Assembly (NCBI RefSeq): GCF_002954705.1
Contig: NZ_MSCO01000001.1
Location: 351,873 to 415,872, forward strand
Length of the DNA stretch: 64,000 nucleotides
Source: Aliivibrio sifiae
GTDB taxonomy: Bacteria > Pseudomonadota > Gammaproteobacteria > Enterobacterales > Vibrionaceae
Direction: 5' to 3'
Part shown: positions 49,274 through 59,793 of the stretch, in pieces
Layout: every line of letters begins with the position of its first letter
Numbering within the stretch: position 1 is the stretch's first letter
Position numbers and translations under genes: made by a program
Notes under the pieces: model-generated
Seen by the model: the letters and a program-made list of their open reading frames with translations, nothing else
Told to the model about the DNA's origin: nothing
Databases searched by the model: none

Positions 49274-50557
49274 ATGAGCCTGTTAATGAGCTTGGTTGGG
49301 ATTGTAGCACTGCTTGCTTTTGCAGTACTTCTATCTGATAACCGCAAAGCAATCAATCTACGTACTGTCGGTGGCGCTTTTGCCATTCAATTTCTTTTGG
49401 GTGCATTCATACTTTATGTACAAGTGGGGCGTGATGTACTTTTAGGTGCATCTGAAGCGGTTGCTAATGTAATAAACTACGGTAACACTGGTATCGAATT
49501 CTTATTCGGTGGCCTAGTATCGGGTAAAATGTTTGAATTATTTGGCGGCGGCGGTTTCATCTTCGCACTGCGTGTTCTTCCTGTCATCGTATTCTTCGCT
49601 TCACTAACAGCGGTTCTTTACTACTTAGGTATCATGCAAGTAGTTATCAACTTCTTAGGGGGAGCTCTTCAAAAAGCACTAGGCACTTCTCGTGCGGAAT
49701 CTCTATCTGCTACTGCGAATATTTTCGTAGGTCAAACAGAAGCGCCTCTAGTAGTTCGTCCATTCATTCCAAAAATGACTCAATCTGAATTGTTTGCAGT
49801 AATGTGTGGTGGTCTAGCTTCTGTTGCTGGTGGTGTACTTGCTGGTTATGCTTCTATGGGCGTTCCTCTAGAGTACTTAATCGCGGCATCATTCATGGCT
49901 GCACCTGGTGGCCTTCTGTTTGCTAAAATCATGAAACCAGAAACAGAAACGCCTGTTGATCAATTTGATGCTTTAGAGCAAAAAGGCGATGACAAACCAG
50001 CTAACGTAATCGATGCTGCTGCTGCAGGTGCTGCAACAGGTATGCAACTTGCGTTAAACGTAGGTGCAATGCTTCTTGCTTTCATCGGTCTAATCGCGCT
50101 AATCAACGGTATCCTAGGTGGCGTTGGTGGTTGGTTCGGTATGCCAGAAATTACGCTAGAGCTTATTCTTGGTTACGTATTTGCGCCAGTTGCTTTCTTA
50201 ATCGGTGTGCCGTGGGAAGAAGCGACAGTTGCAGGTTCGTTCTTAGGTCAAAAATTAGTAGTTAACGAATTCGTTGCTTACTTAAACTTTGCACCTTACC
50301 TAAAAGACGTTGCTGATGGCGGCATGTTAGTTGCACAAACTGGCGTTGAAATATCTGAGAAGACGAAAGCAATCATTTCATTCGCACTATGTGGTTTTGC
50401 TAACCTTTCTTCTGTAGCAATCTTACTTGGTGGTTTAGGTAGTCTTGCTCCTGAACGTCGTCATGACATCGCTAAGATGGGTATGAAAGCTGTTGCTGCT
50501 GGTACATTATCAAACTTAATGTCTGCAACAATCGCAGGTCTATTCTTATCTCTATAA
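49274..50557 (+). CDS. nupC: Concentrative nucleoside transporter (CNT), NupC
   Basis: Inner-membrane cation-coupled nucleoside importer. 427 residues, with CNT signatures [20 protein letters not shown] (about 155-174) and [20 protein letters not shown] (substrate and cation contacts) and about ten hydrophobic segments. It is probably orthologous to the structurally studied Vibrio cholerae CNT. It lies before xapX and the deo genes, which catabolise the imported nucleosides. Confidence 0.95.
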   Translation: MSLLMSLVGIVALLAFAVLLSDNRKAINLRTVGGAFAIQFLLGAFILYVQVGRDVLLGASEAVANVINYGNTGIEFLFGGLVSGKMFELFGGGGFIFALRVLPVIVFFASLTAVLYYLGIMQVVINFLGGALQKALGTSRAESLSATANIFVGQTEAPLVVRPFIPKMTQSELFAVMCGGLASVAGGVLAGYASMGVPLEYLIAASFMAAPGGLLFAKIMKPETETPVDQFDALEQKGDDKPANVIDAAAAGAATGMQLALNVGAMLLAFIGLIALINGILGGVGGWFGMPEITLELILGYVFAPVAFLIGVPWEEATVAGSFLGQKLVVNEFVAYLNFAPYLKDVADGGMLVAQTGVEISEKTKAIISFALCGFANLSSVAILLGGLGSLAPERRHDIAKMGMKAVAAGTLSNLMSATIAGLFLSL

Positions 50558-50581
50558 TCGTTATAGACTAAGTTAGATAGT

Positions 50582-50610
50582 AAAAACCCGCATTTATTGC
50601 GGGTTTTTTT
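50582..50610 (+). terminator. Intrinsic terminator after nupC
   Basis: Stem AAAAACCCGCA / TGCGGGTTTTT, five-base loop, T-run. Confidence 0.93.
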
Positions 50611-50649
50611 ATGCTTGTTATTAAATTAAAATTAGTGATGTGGGAATAA

Positions 50650-50741
50650 ATGCATTTCACATTTTTTATGCAAAAAGTTTGAGATGCAAAACGATTGCGT
50701 TACCAGCTAGAAACATTCCCTTGGGTTAATCTTGATATAAT
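50650..50741 (+). promoter_or_regulatory. Candidate promoter and repeats upstream of xapX-deo
   Basis: Perfect -10 TATAAT (50736-50741) without a clear -35. Upstream are repeated half-sites of LacI/CytR character: ATGCATTT (50650), ATGCAA (50668), ATGCAA (50684) and TTGCGT (50695). The last two form an imperfect inverted pair around ACGA-type DNA. The position suits repression by CytR. Inference only. Confidence 0.42.
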
Positions 50742-50828
50742 GAGACCCATAGCAAGGAGAAAGACTGTTAGAGTTTGAAAACTAAACTACATTTAATGCA
50801 TACACAAAAAGTAACTTGAGAGTGGATT

Positions 50829-51002
50829 ATGTTGAATGAAGTTTTGTTATCAGTCTTTGCTGGTTTGATTGTTGGTGTTGTTTTTTCAGCAATTAAATTA
50901 CCAATTCCGGCACCTCCAGTATTATCTGGCGTTATGGGTATCGTCGGTGTTTATCTTGGCGCTGTGGGGTATCAATGGATTATTGAACGTTTCTTTTCAT
51001 AA
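50829..51002 (+). CDS. XapX-domain small membrane protein (DUF1427)
   Basis: 57-residue protein from ATG 50829 to TAA 51000-51002. Two hydrophobic segments, the first MLNEVLLSVFAGLIVGVVFS, the second around LSGVMGIVGVYLGAVGYQW, joined by LPIPAPPV. This is the XapX pattern, named for its link to xanthosine utilisation genes; function unknown. The place between nupC and deoC matches V. cholerae and suggests a role in nucleoside transport or catabolism. No terminator follows, so it probably heads the deoC transcript. Confidence 0.85.
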   Translation: MLNEVLLSVFAGLIVGVVFSAIKLPIPAPPVLSGVMGIVGVYLGAVGYQWIIERFFS

Positions 51003-51266
51003 TCTCTGTGTCTTTATACGGAAACATGGTTTCACTAGTGACACTAAAGAAGTATTGGTAAAATGAACCATGTTTCAACGGCGTCTCATGATGAGATGTT
51101 AGAGCGGTATTTATTCATTTCATGAGTAAGTACTGGCGGCAAAATGGATATTGATTGGGCGTTATGCGCTCAAGTCTTCAGGGAATCAAGTCCGCTCATT
51201 TGCTGTTGAACTTAAATATATGAACAGCAAAACTATCAAAGAATTTATTCTATTTTGGAGATAACA
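51003..51266 (+). other. Structured leader before deoC with short reading frames
   Basis: 264 bases without an assigned gene. Inverted repeats: GAAACATGGTT / AACCATGTTTC (51021-51031 with 51066-51076), a 10-12 bp helix around GTATTTATTC / GAGTAAGTAC (51110-51136), hairpin TTGGGCG / CGCTCAA, and TTTGCTGTT / AACAGCAAA just before the deoC binding site. Two short frames in the deoC phase (20 codons from ATG 51063 to TGA 51123, then 27 sense codons to TGA 51207) follow each other. No known riboswitch class is recognised. Confidence 0.5.
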
Positions 51267-52043
51267 ATGAGCGATTTAAAAGCAGCGGCACTACGTGCAT
51301 TAAAATTAATGGATCTAACGACGCTTAACGATAACGATACAGATGAAGCGGTAATCGCATTATGTAAGAACGCGAAAACAGCAGTAGGTAATACAGCAGC
51401 TGTTTGTATTTACCCACGTTTCGTTCCAATCGCTAAGAAAACGCTGCGCGAGCAAGGCACACCAGAAGTACGCATTGCAACAGTAACTAACTTCCCTCAT
51501 GGAAATGACGATATTGCTATCGCTGTTGCTGAAACGAAAGCCGCTGTTGCTTACGGCGCAGATGAAGTTGATGTGGTATTCCCATACCGTGCATTGATTG
51601 CTGGTGACGACACAGTTGGTTTTGAACTGGTTAAACAGTGTAAAGAAGCGTGTGGTGATGTTCTGCTTAAAGTAATCATCGAAACGGGTGAGCTAAAAGA
51701 AGAAGCATTGATCAAAAAAGCCTCTCAAATCTGTATTGAAGCCGGTGCTAATTTCATTAAAACATCAACAGGCAAAGTGCCAGTTAACGCAACACCTGAA
51801 TACGCACGCATGATGCTAGAAGTAATTCGTGATATGGGCGTAGCTAAAACAGTTGGCTTTAAGCCTGCTGGCGGCGTTCGTACTGCTGAAGATGCACAAG
51901 CATACCTAGCAATGGCTGATGATATTTTAGGTGGTGATTGGGCTGATAACATGCATTACCGTTTTGGTGCTTCAAGCCTACTAACGAATCTTTTAAATAC
52001 ATTAGAAGTAACAGAAGAAACAGCAGATCCAACTGCTTACTAG
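51267..52043 (+). CDS. deoC: Deoxyribose-phosphate aldolase
   Basis: Splits 2-deoxyribose-5-phosphate to acetaldehyde and glyceraldehyde-3-phosphate. The start ATG 51267 with GGAG six bases upstream gives 258 residues. The Schiff-base lysine is K165 in NFIKTSTGK; the second active-site lysine is in [10 protein letters not shown]. First enzyme gene of the deoCABD cluster. Confidence 0.97.
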   Translation: MSDLKAAALRALKLMDLTTLNDNDTDEAVIALCKNAKTAVGNTAAVCIYPRFVPIAKKTLREQGTPEVRIATVTNFPHGNDDIAIAVAETKAAVAYGADEVDVVFPYRALIAGDDTVGFELVKQCKEACGDVLLKVIIETGELKEEALIKKASQICIEAGANFIKTSTGKVPVNATPEYARMMLEVIRDMGVAKTVGFKPAGGVRTAEDAQAYLAMADDILGGDWADNMHYRFGASSLLTNLLNTLEVTEETADPTAY

Positions 52044-52086
52044 TTTCTCGTTACTTGATTTATAGCTAAAAAATAAATCGACTTAG

Positions 52087-53490
<1,404 letters not shown>

Positions 53491-53500
53491 GGAAGAAAAC

Positions 53501-54721
53501 ATGAAACGTGCAATAATTTTAGTACTAGATTCATTTGGTATTGGTGCCGCAGGCGACGCTGAAAAATTTGGCGATGTAGGTTCAGATACTATGGGTCATA
53601 TTGCTGAGCAGTGTGATAAAGGCCTAGCTGACAACAGTAATCGTCAAGGACCTTTAACTCTTCCAAACCTTTCTAAGCTTGGTTTAGCTATGGCGGGTAA
53701 AGAATCAACAGGTCAATTTGCAGCAGGTTTAGATACGAACGCAGAGATCATTGGTGCTTACGGCCATGCGGCTGAATTGTCTTCAGGTAAAGATACGCCT
53801 TCAGGTCACTGGGAAATCGCCGGTGTTCCAGTATTGTTTGATTGGGGTTACTTTTCTGATAAAACAAACAGCTTCCCTAAAGAACTGACTGATCGCATTC
53901 TTGCTCGTGCAAATCTTTCTGGTTACCTAGGTAACTGCCATGCATCAGGAACTCAAGTACTTGATGATTTGGGCGAAGATCACATGAAAACAGGCATGCC
54001 TATTTTCTATACCTCTGCCGATTCAGTATTCCAAATTGCCTGTCATGAAGAGACATTTGGTTTAGATAATTTGCTAACGCTTTGTCAGATTGCTCGTGAA
54101 GAGCTTGCTGATTACAATATTGGCCGTGTAATTGCGCGTCCATTCATTGGTGAAGGCAAAGGTAAATTTGAGCGTACTGGTAATCGTCGTGATTTATCGC
54201 TAGAGCCACCGGCAACGACTGTACTGCAAAAATTAGTTGAAGAGAAGAATGGCCAAGTGCATTCAATTGGTAAAATCTCTGATATTTACGCAGGTTGTGG
54301 TATTACTCAAAAAACCAAAGCGACAGGTATTCCTGCACTGTTTGATGCGACTAAAGATGCGATTGGAACAGCAGGTGATAACACTATCGTATTTACTAAC
54401 TTTGTCGATTTCGATTCAGCGTATGGCCACCGTCGTGATGTTGCTGGCTATGCTGCAGCGTTAGAATATTTTGATGGTCGTCTTCCTGAGATCATGGATA
54501 TGCTAAAAGAAGATGATCTTCTTATTCTAACAGCGGATCACGGTTGTGATCCAACATGGCCGGGAACTGATCATACACGTGAGCATATTCCTGTTCTTGT
54601 TTATGGTCATAAAGTACCAGCAGGTTCATTAGGCCGTCGTGATACATTTGCAGATATTGGTCAAACCTTAGCAGAGTACTTTGAAACCTCTGATATGGAA
54701 TATGGAAAATCTTTCCTATAA
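53501..54721 (+). CDS. deoB: Phosphopentomutase
   Basis: Interconverts (deoxy)ribose-1- and -5-phosphate, linking the phosphorylases to DeoC. The start ATG 53501 with AGGAAG upstream gives 406 residues. Mn-binding motifs of the alkaline-phosphatase superfamily: [15 protein letters not shown] at the N terminus and [20 protein letters not shown] at the C terminus. Confidence 0.97.
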   Translation: MKRAIILVLDSFGIGAAGDAEKFGDVGSDTMGHIAEQCDKGLADNSNRQGPLTLPNLSKLGLAMAGKESTGQFAAGLDTNAEIIGAYGHAAELSSGKDTPSGHWEIAGVPVLFDWGYFSDKTNSFPKELTDRILARANLSGYLGNCHASGTQVLDDLGEDHMKTGMPIFYTSADSVFQIACHEETFGLDNLLTLCQIAREELADYNIGRVIARPFIGEGKGKFERTGNRRDLSLEPPATTVLQKLVEEKNGQVHSIGKISDIYAGCGITQKTKATGIPALFDATKDAIGTAGDNTIVFTNFVDFDSAYGHRRDVAGYAAALEYFDGRLPEIMDMLKEDDLLILTADHGCDPTWPGTDHTREHIPVLVYGHKVPAGSLGRRDTFADIGQTLAEYFETSDMEYGKSFL

Positions 54722-54730
54722 AAAATAATA

Positions 54731-54759
54731 AGCAGTAGAGTTCGCTCTGCTGCTTTTTT
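54731..54759 (+). terminator. Terminator/attenuator between deoB and deoD
   Basis: Ten-pair stem AGCAGTAGAG / CTCTGCTGCT with a TTCG tetraloop and T-run. deoD starts 33 bases later, so this probably lowers deoD expression relative to deoCAB. Confidence 0.88.
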
Positions 54760-54791
54760 CTATTTAAAGTTAAAAGAAAGGATATAAACTT

Positions 54792-55508
54792 ATGGCTACT
54801 CCACATATTAATGCTGAAATGGGTGATTTTGCAGACGTAGTACTGATGCCTGGAGACCCAATCCGTGCAAAATATATTGCTGAAACTTTTTTAGACGATG
54901 TAGTTCAAGTGTGCGATGTACGTAATATGTATGGTTTTACCGGGACTTATAAAGGCCGTAAGATTTCAGTTATGGGTCATGGCATGGGTATTCCATCATG
55001 TTCTATTTACATGACTGAATTAGTAAAAGATTTTGGCGTTAAAAAAGTGATCCGTGTTGGTAGCTGTGGCGCGGTTAATGATGGTATTAAATTACGTGAC
55101 GTTGTTATTGGTATGGGCGCATGTACTGATTCAAAAGTGAACCGCATCCGCTTTAAAGATCATGACTTTGCAGCGATTGCTGATTATGAAATGGTTCGTA
55201 ACGCAGAATTAGCTGCTCAAGCACGTGGTATCGATGTAAAAGTAGGTAACCTTTTCTCTGCTGAGTTATTCTATACGCCAGATCCAAGCATGTTTGACCT
55301 AATGGACAAATATGGCATCGTAGGTGTAGAGATGGAAGCGGCTGGAATGTACGGTGTAGCTGCAGAATATGGTGCAAAAGCACTGGCAATTTGTACCGTA
55401 TCAGATCACATTAAGACTGGTGAGCAAACTACTTCTGATGAGCGTGCTACAACGTTTGATGAGATGATGTTAATCGCATTAGATTCAGTCCTACTTGGCG
55501 ACAAATAA
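54792..55508 (+). CDS. deoD: Purine nucleoside phosphorylase, DeoD type
   Basis: Hexameric-type phosphorylase for purine (deoxy)nucleosides. 238 residues; [13 protein letters not shown] binds phosphate, RVGSCGAV and [11 protein letters not shown] bind ribose, and the catalytic aspartate is in [13 protein letters not shown]. Last gene of the deo cluster. Confidence 0.97.
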   Translation: MATPHINAEMGDFADVVLMPGDPIRAKYIAETFLDDVVQVCDVRNMYGFTGTYKGRKISVMGHGMGIPSCSIYMTELVKDFGVKKVIRVGSCGAVNDGIKLRDVVIGMGACTDSKVNRIRFKDHDFAAIADYEMVRNAELAAQARGIDVKVGNLFSAELFYTPDPSMFDLMDKYGIVGVEMEAAGMYGVAAEYGAKALAICTVSDHIKTGEQTTSDERATTFDEMMLIALDSVLLGDK

Positions 55509-55537
55509 TACGTATAACCAAAACGTTTAGATGTAAA

Positions 55538-55574
55538 AAAGGCGATGAAGGTAACTTCACTGCCTTTCTTTTTA
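55538..55574. terminator. Terminator after deoD
   Basis: Stem of 13 pairs with one mismatch (AAAGGCGATGAAG / CTTCACTGCCTTT), GTAA loop, T-rich tail. It touches the stop of the convergent ytjB gene, so it may serve both strands. Confidence 0.85.
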
Positions 55575-56168
55575 TGATTTCCCACCAAATAAGGTAGTAA
55601 TAGGCTTGCTCGAATTTTTACGTTTTCGAAGTAAAGCCATAATAAGCATTCCAGAGACCAAACTTATTGCTAGCATACCAAACATCAAACGGTCACTTTT
55701 GCGATAGTGATGGTTAGCAAAGCCTGTTAAGGTTGATTTCTCAAAGGTAATTCTTAAAAATCCCAGTAAATGGTCATTTTTGACAATCGGTTCAATCAGT
55801 TGTTGTCGACCAATTCCATCAATTGATAGTGGCGTATTTAAGCCTGTAATTTGAGATGCTGTAAGTGCGTTATCACTTTTAGCTAAAATACCACCTTCAG
55901 AATCATAAATCGTGGCATCAAATACTAAAGATTCTTTAGCTAAGTTATTCGCTAATAATAGTAATCCTTCATGATTATCTTGTTTAATGTTATCAACAGA
56001 AAAAAGAGCGGCTTGGCGAGCCATAGTACGACTTAGGTCTTGTAATTGTTTATTTTGAATAACTTGGTTACTGTCACTGATCACTGTACTGTTAATTAAG
56101 ATGAAGTAACTGAACGCCATAAGAGAAAGTAACATTAGACCTTTGATGACAAAATTTTGAGACAACAT
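55572..56168 (-). CDS. ytjB: AhpA/YtjB (Smp) family membrane protein
   Basis: 198 residues with an N-terminal membrane segment (about 8-28), a periplasmic region (about 30-160) and a second membrane segment (RLMFGMLAISLVSGMLIMAL) followed by a basic tail. This layout plus divergence from serB matches E. coli ytjB/smp, sometimes annotated as haemolysin regulator AhpA. The periplasmic part resembles sensor-type domains (FDATIYDSEGGILAKSDNAL). Function unclear. Confidence 0.83.
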   Translation of the reverse strand: MLSQNFVIKGLMLLSLMAFSYFILINSTVISDSNQVIQNKQLQDLSRTMARQAALFSVDNIKQDNHEGLLLLANNLAKESLVFDATIYDSEGGILAKSDNALTASQITGLNTPLSIDGIGRQQLIEPIVKNDHLLGFLRITFEKSTLTGFANHHYRKSDRLMFGMLAISLVSGMLIMALLRKRKNSSKPITTLFGGKS

Positions 56169-56302
56169 TAATTAGCACCAGAGAAATTAGAGTGTCGGAA
56201 TTATACCCAAATTTAAAAAAAATAGCAGTTTATGTCGTTTGACTATTGCTCATCTGCTCTTCAATCGGTATTTTTGAGATAGGATTAGTAAGGATACGAA
56301 TC

Positions 56303-57271
56303 ATGGATACGATAGCCCCACTGTTAATTAAGAAAAACATACCTTTGTTAAAGCGGTTCTCATCAACGCTAGAAATAAGTCAACTTGATATAAAACAAAC
56401 AGGTTGGATAGTGTATGGATATCATTTGTCCCCAGAACATTTTCAAGACATCGATTTTTTTGTTGGTGAGCCATCTAAAGTCATAGCAACTTGGAAAGTT
56501 GGCCATTATGAAGTCGCTGCTATAGCTGGTGCAATAACGCCTGAACACAAAACGATTCTTGATGCTCTAGAACTTGATTATGCTGAAATAAAAGACATTC
56601 CAGACTTATCCAAGCCGGGTATTATTTTATTTGATATGGACTCTACCGCTATAGAGATAGAGTGTATTGATGAGATAGCAAAGCTTGCTGGTGTAGGTAA
56701 AAAAGTATCTGAAGTTACAGAGCGAGCAATGCAAGGTGAACTCGATTTTAAAGAAAGTTTGCTTCAGCGTGTAGGCACTCTTGAAGGGGCTGATGAATCA
56801 ATATTAGCTCAAGTGAAATCAACGCTCCCATTTATGCCTGAAATCAGAGAGCTTGTTGCTACTATGCGTCAACAGGGCTGGAAACCAGCTATTGCTTCTG
56901 GTGGTTTTACTTATTTCTCTGATTATCTAAAAGAAGAATTAAATCTAGTTCATGCTCAATCAAATCAACTTGAAATAATAGACGGTAAGCTTACGGGAAA
57001 AGTGTTAGGTGAAATTGTAAGTGCTGAAACTAAAGCTGAAATTTTAGTAGAACTAGCGGATAAATATGACATAGAGATAAGCAATACCGTTGCCGTTGGC
57101 GATGGTGCCAATGATCTAGTAATGATGGAAGCCGCAGGGCTTGGGATCGCTTATCATGCAAAACCAAAAGTTCAAGAACAAGCGCAAACCGCAGTGCGCC
57201 ATGCTGATTTGGGTGGCGTTGCTTGTATTCTTTCTGCATCCCTTCTACTTAATAAAAAATTGAGTTGGTAG
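56303..57271 (+). CDS. serB: Phosphoserine phosphatase
   Basis: Last step of serine synthesis. I start it at ATG 56303 with AAGGA eight bases upstream, giving 322 residues; an in-frame extension exists but lacks similarity. An ACT-like N-terminal domain precedes the HAD domain: nucleophile motif LFDMDSTAIEIECIDE, motif II ASGGFTYF, and motif IV VGDGANDLVMM. Divergent from ytjB, as in E. coli. Confidence 0.95.
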   Translation: MDTIAPLLIKKNIPLLKRFSSTLEISQLDIKQTGWIVYGYHLSPEHFQDIDFFVGEPSKVIATWKVGHYEVAAIAGAITPEHKTILDALELDYAEIKDIPDLSKPGIILFDMDSTAIEIECIDEIAKLAGVGKKVSEVTERAMQGELDFKESLLQRVGTLEGADESILAQVKSTLPFMPEIRELVATMRQQGWKPAIASGGFTYFSDYLKEELNLVHAQSNQLEIIDGKLTGKVLGEIVSAETKAEILVELADKYDIEISNTVAVGDGANDLVMMEAAGLGIAYHAKPKVQEQAQTAVRHADLGGVACILSASLLLNKKLSW

Positions 57272-57277
57272 ATTATT

Positions 57278-57322
57278 AAAGTGGAAGATTATTCATTTAA
57301 TTATTGAATAATCGTCCACTTT
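57278..57322. terminator. Hairpin between convergent serB and plzC
   Basis: AAAGTGGA-A-GATTATTCA pairs with TGAATAATC-G-TCCACTTT (17 pairs, one mismatch), nine-base loop. T tails are short on both strands, so terminator strength is uncertain. Confidence 0.6.
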
Positions 57323-57329
57323 TCAAGGG

Positions 57330-59675
57330 TTACCCTAGCTCTAGTCGGATAAGAACTTCGTCTGTAATATCTGCTATTTCGCCACAACCCACAATGCTTG
57401 ATAACTCATCTTCTAGCGCTCTTGCATAATGAATTGCATATTGTGCTAGTTGGCTTAGTTCAATTTCAGAGGTTGTTGATAATGGGTTTTTAACCGCAGT
57501 AGTTGTTACTCTAATTGCTAAAAACTCACCGTGTTCTTTTGCTTTCCTTATGAAAGTCAAACGGTCATTATACGATGAAAACTCTTGTAGCATTCTAGTG
57601 AATACGGATTTTATTTTTCCATCTTTTATTACGACAGCAATATAAATCTCATGATGATGAGATCGTTGATTCGCTGGTGTTTTCAATGGTTCAATCAGTA
57701 GTTTTTGCACTCTTGATTTGAAAATGGGTTCTAAGTTTAAATTTTGTTCATCGCCTAAATGCTGCCAAATTTTATTTAATCGATTAAGTGGAAAATTAAC
57801 CCCAATACATCGGGTTTTAATTTTATGATTATCTTTCTCAATAAAAAATGGTGTTGTTGTTAGTTTTGTTAACAACAATTGATGCATAATTCTTAGCATG
57901 TCCATTGATGGCAGTTGTTCATAATCCATTGGTAATCTTTCGATATTATGTTGGATTAAGCGACCTAAAAATGCCTTACTCTTTTGAGTTTGTAGGTTAT
58001 CTTCAATATGTAATTGAATGTTTTGTCCATCAGACGCGACTTTCAATACATGATAGCCAATACGACTTAATGGCGTATTTTTGTCTAGATTTTGTAGATC
58101 ATTAAACGTTATTTTTACGTCAGATTTTTTAGTTAGCAATGCAGGTTTATCCAAAAGAATAGATAAACCATTAATTGAAATATCGAGAGTTCTACCTGTT
58201 ATCTCTCCAAAACTAGGGTGAGATAACGTAATTAATGTTTGATAATTGAACCTTGGTTCTGTTCGACGTGGAGCAGAGTCAAAATATAAAGCATGCGCCT
58301 GACAAAGTGGTGTTACAGGATGGCGATATGAATTTAACGCTTTCGGTTCAAGGCTTGGCTTATCCGTTAGTAGGTAATCCTTCTGTGTTTCAGGAAGATT
58401 AATTTCCGTTAAGATCCCCATGTGCGTTAGAGTCGAAAGTACGCCCTCCATCTCCGGAGCAACTGTGAGAAGTCTTTCTTTATCGCCTTTCTCTAATTCA
58501 AATAGTGAAAGACGTATCACTTTCCAGCTTTTTCTTTTTGCGCCTATATGCCAAAACAACTGACGTTCTTCTTGAGTTGCTTCTGATGACATCATGGAAT
58601 AGAAAAGCTCTCGATCTTCATGATCATGTTTAAAGCTATAAAAATGCGTGCGACTGGCTTTTAATCCTGGTTTGGTTAAAAACTGCATGCGTTCAGTTTT
58701 AAATAGATGATTGATGACTGGCTGATTTTTTTCATCATGCCAATGCTTCCAAAGGGATTCATTGTGTTCTGTAATTACGGCGTACTTTAGGCTATCACCA
58801 GAGAAGAACAGAGGAATATTTGTAGTATGCTTTAAAAAACAATGTTCATAACCTTGAGTTCTAGCTCGTACGATTTGATCTTTTTGATCATGTTGAGTTC
58901 GGCGCTTATTTTTATTTAATTTCTCATCAATAGCTGTCGCGATGACATCATGATTTGCTTCCATTTTTAAGCGTAACCAACGGTAGCTGTCATTTTCTTC
59001 GCTGTCATGAATACCAAGTATGCGATAAGGAAAGTCACCATTAAGATCTTTGATTCCCGTATCTTTTGCAAGACTTGGGAAGCTGACTTGGATAATCTGA
59101 CCTAAACCATATTCAAACGCAGTTGGTACTTTAATTCGAGCACCAGAAGAAGATAAATCGCTGCTTGTGCCATGAATAAGATTACCATTAGGTAATAAAA
59201 CGGTCACTTGAGTAGACATACGTAATCGATTTTCACTACGCGTTAAATAATGCCCAAAGCGAATTAATCTTGCTTTAAATAGGTTGGTGTCGTTACTTCC
59301 ATCAACAGTAGCAATAAGTTCTTTGTTTTTATGTAGAACTCGAAAGTTATTTCTTGTGTTAGTTAATGCCGCCCATACACCTTCAGTGTAGCTACCATAA
59401 CGCTCAATAGTCTTATGGTAAGTATTAATGGCAACATCATCCAGCCAGTGAGTATAACCATCTAATTCATATTGATGGCACTGCCCTTTTACTCGACCAC
59501 GTAAATCAATGTTCTTTTTACAAGGCGTCATGATGCGCTTCAATTCAATCTTTACGATTAAATGAACAGAAGGGTGTTCATGTGCCATAACTTGAGCGCA
59601 AACTAATTCAAAATCAGGTTCGCCAAAGACAGGGATAAGTTGATCTACGTAGCTTTGATATTCTTCTTGCTGCAT
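57330..59675 (-). CDS. plzC: Double PilZ-domain protein, PlzC-like
   Basis: 781-residue cytoplasmic protein with two PilZ c-di-GMP-binding domains. The first has R146/R150 (RSENR) and DLSSSG at 173-178. The second has R471/R475 (RTEPR) and DISING at 498-503. Both keep the RxxxR and D/NxSxxG motifs, so both could bind c-di-GMP. The remaining regions (1-140, 260-460, 560-781) have no recognised domain. The position between serB and radA is that of plzC (VC2344) in V. cholerae, tied there to motility and virulence. Confidence 0.87.
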   Translation of the reverse strand: MQQEEYQSYVDQLIPVFGEPDFELVCAQVMAHEHPSVHLIVKIELKRIMTPCKKNIDLRGRVKGQCHQYELDGYTHWLDDVAINTYHKTIERYGSYTEGVWAALTNTRNNFRVLHKNKELIATVDGSNDTNLFKARLIRFGHYLTRSENRLRMSTQVTVLLPNGNLIHGTSSDLSSSGARIKVPTAFEYGLGQIIQVSFPSLAKDTGIKDLNGDFPYRILGIHDSEENDSYRWLRLKMEANHDVIATAIDEKLNKNKRRTQHDQKDQIVRARTQGYEHCFLKHTTNIPLFFSGDSLKYAVITEHNESLWKHWHDEKNQPVINHLFKTERMQFLTKPGLKASRTHFYSFKHDHEDRELFYSMMSSEATQEERQLFWHIGAKRKSWKVIRLSLFELEKGDKERLLTVAPEMEGVLSTLTHMGILTEINLPETQKDYLLTDKPSLEPKALNSYRHPVTPLCQAHALYFDSAPRRTEPRFNYQTLITLSHPSFGEITGRTLDISINGLSILLDKPALLTKKSDVKITFNDLQNLDKNTPLSRIGYHVLKVASDGQNIQLHIEDNLQTQKSKAFLGRLIQHNIERLPMDYEQLPSMDMLRIMHQLLLTKLTTTPFFIEKDNHKIKTRCIGVNFPLNRLNKIWQHLGDEQNLNLEPIFKSRVQKLLIEPLKTPANQRSHHHEIYIAVVIKDGKIKSVFTRMLQEFSSYNDRLTFIRKAKEHGEFLAIRVTTTAVKNPLSTTSEIELSQLAQYAIHYARALEDELSSIVGCGEIADITDEVLIRLELG

Positions 59676-59793
59676 GATTTCTGGTACAGTAATAACAATC
59701 TAATGGGGTTATCGGCAGAATTGCTAAAATATTTAACACTAATGAGTTAAATAGTAATACCCATCACTTTAATAATATTTATGTCGGTGATAT

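Noticed and set aside
50646-50661. CRP site upstream of xapX around TTTCACA
   Set aside because: Only one half-site is present; the opposite half at the correct spacing does not match.
50869-51066. 65-codon plus-strand frame overlapping the XapX gene
   Set aside because: Out of frame with the XapX protein, which has clear family motifs and a proper start; the overlap is a shadow.
51123-51125. Selenocysteine read-through at the TGA between the two short frames before deoC
   Set aside because: No selenocysteine insertion hairpin directly downstream and no known selenoprotein of this kind.
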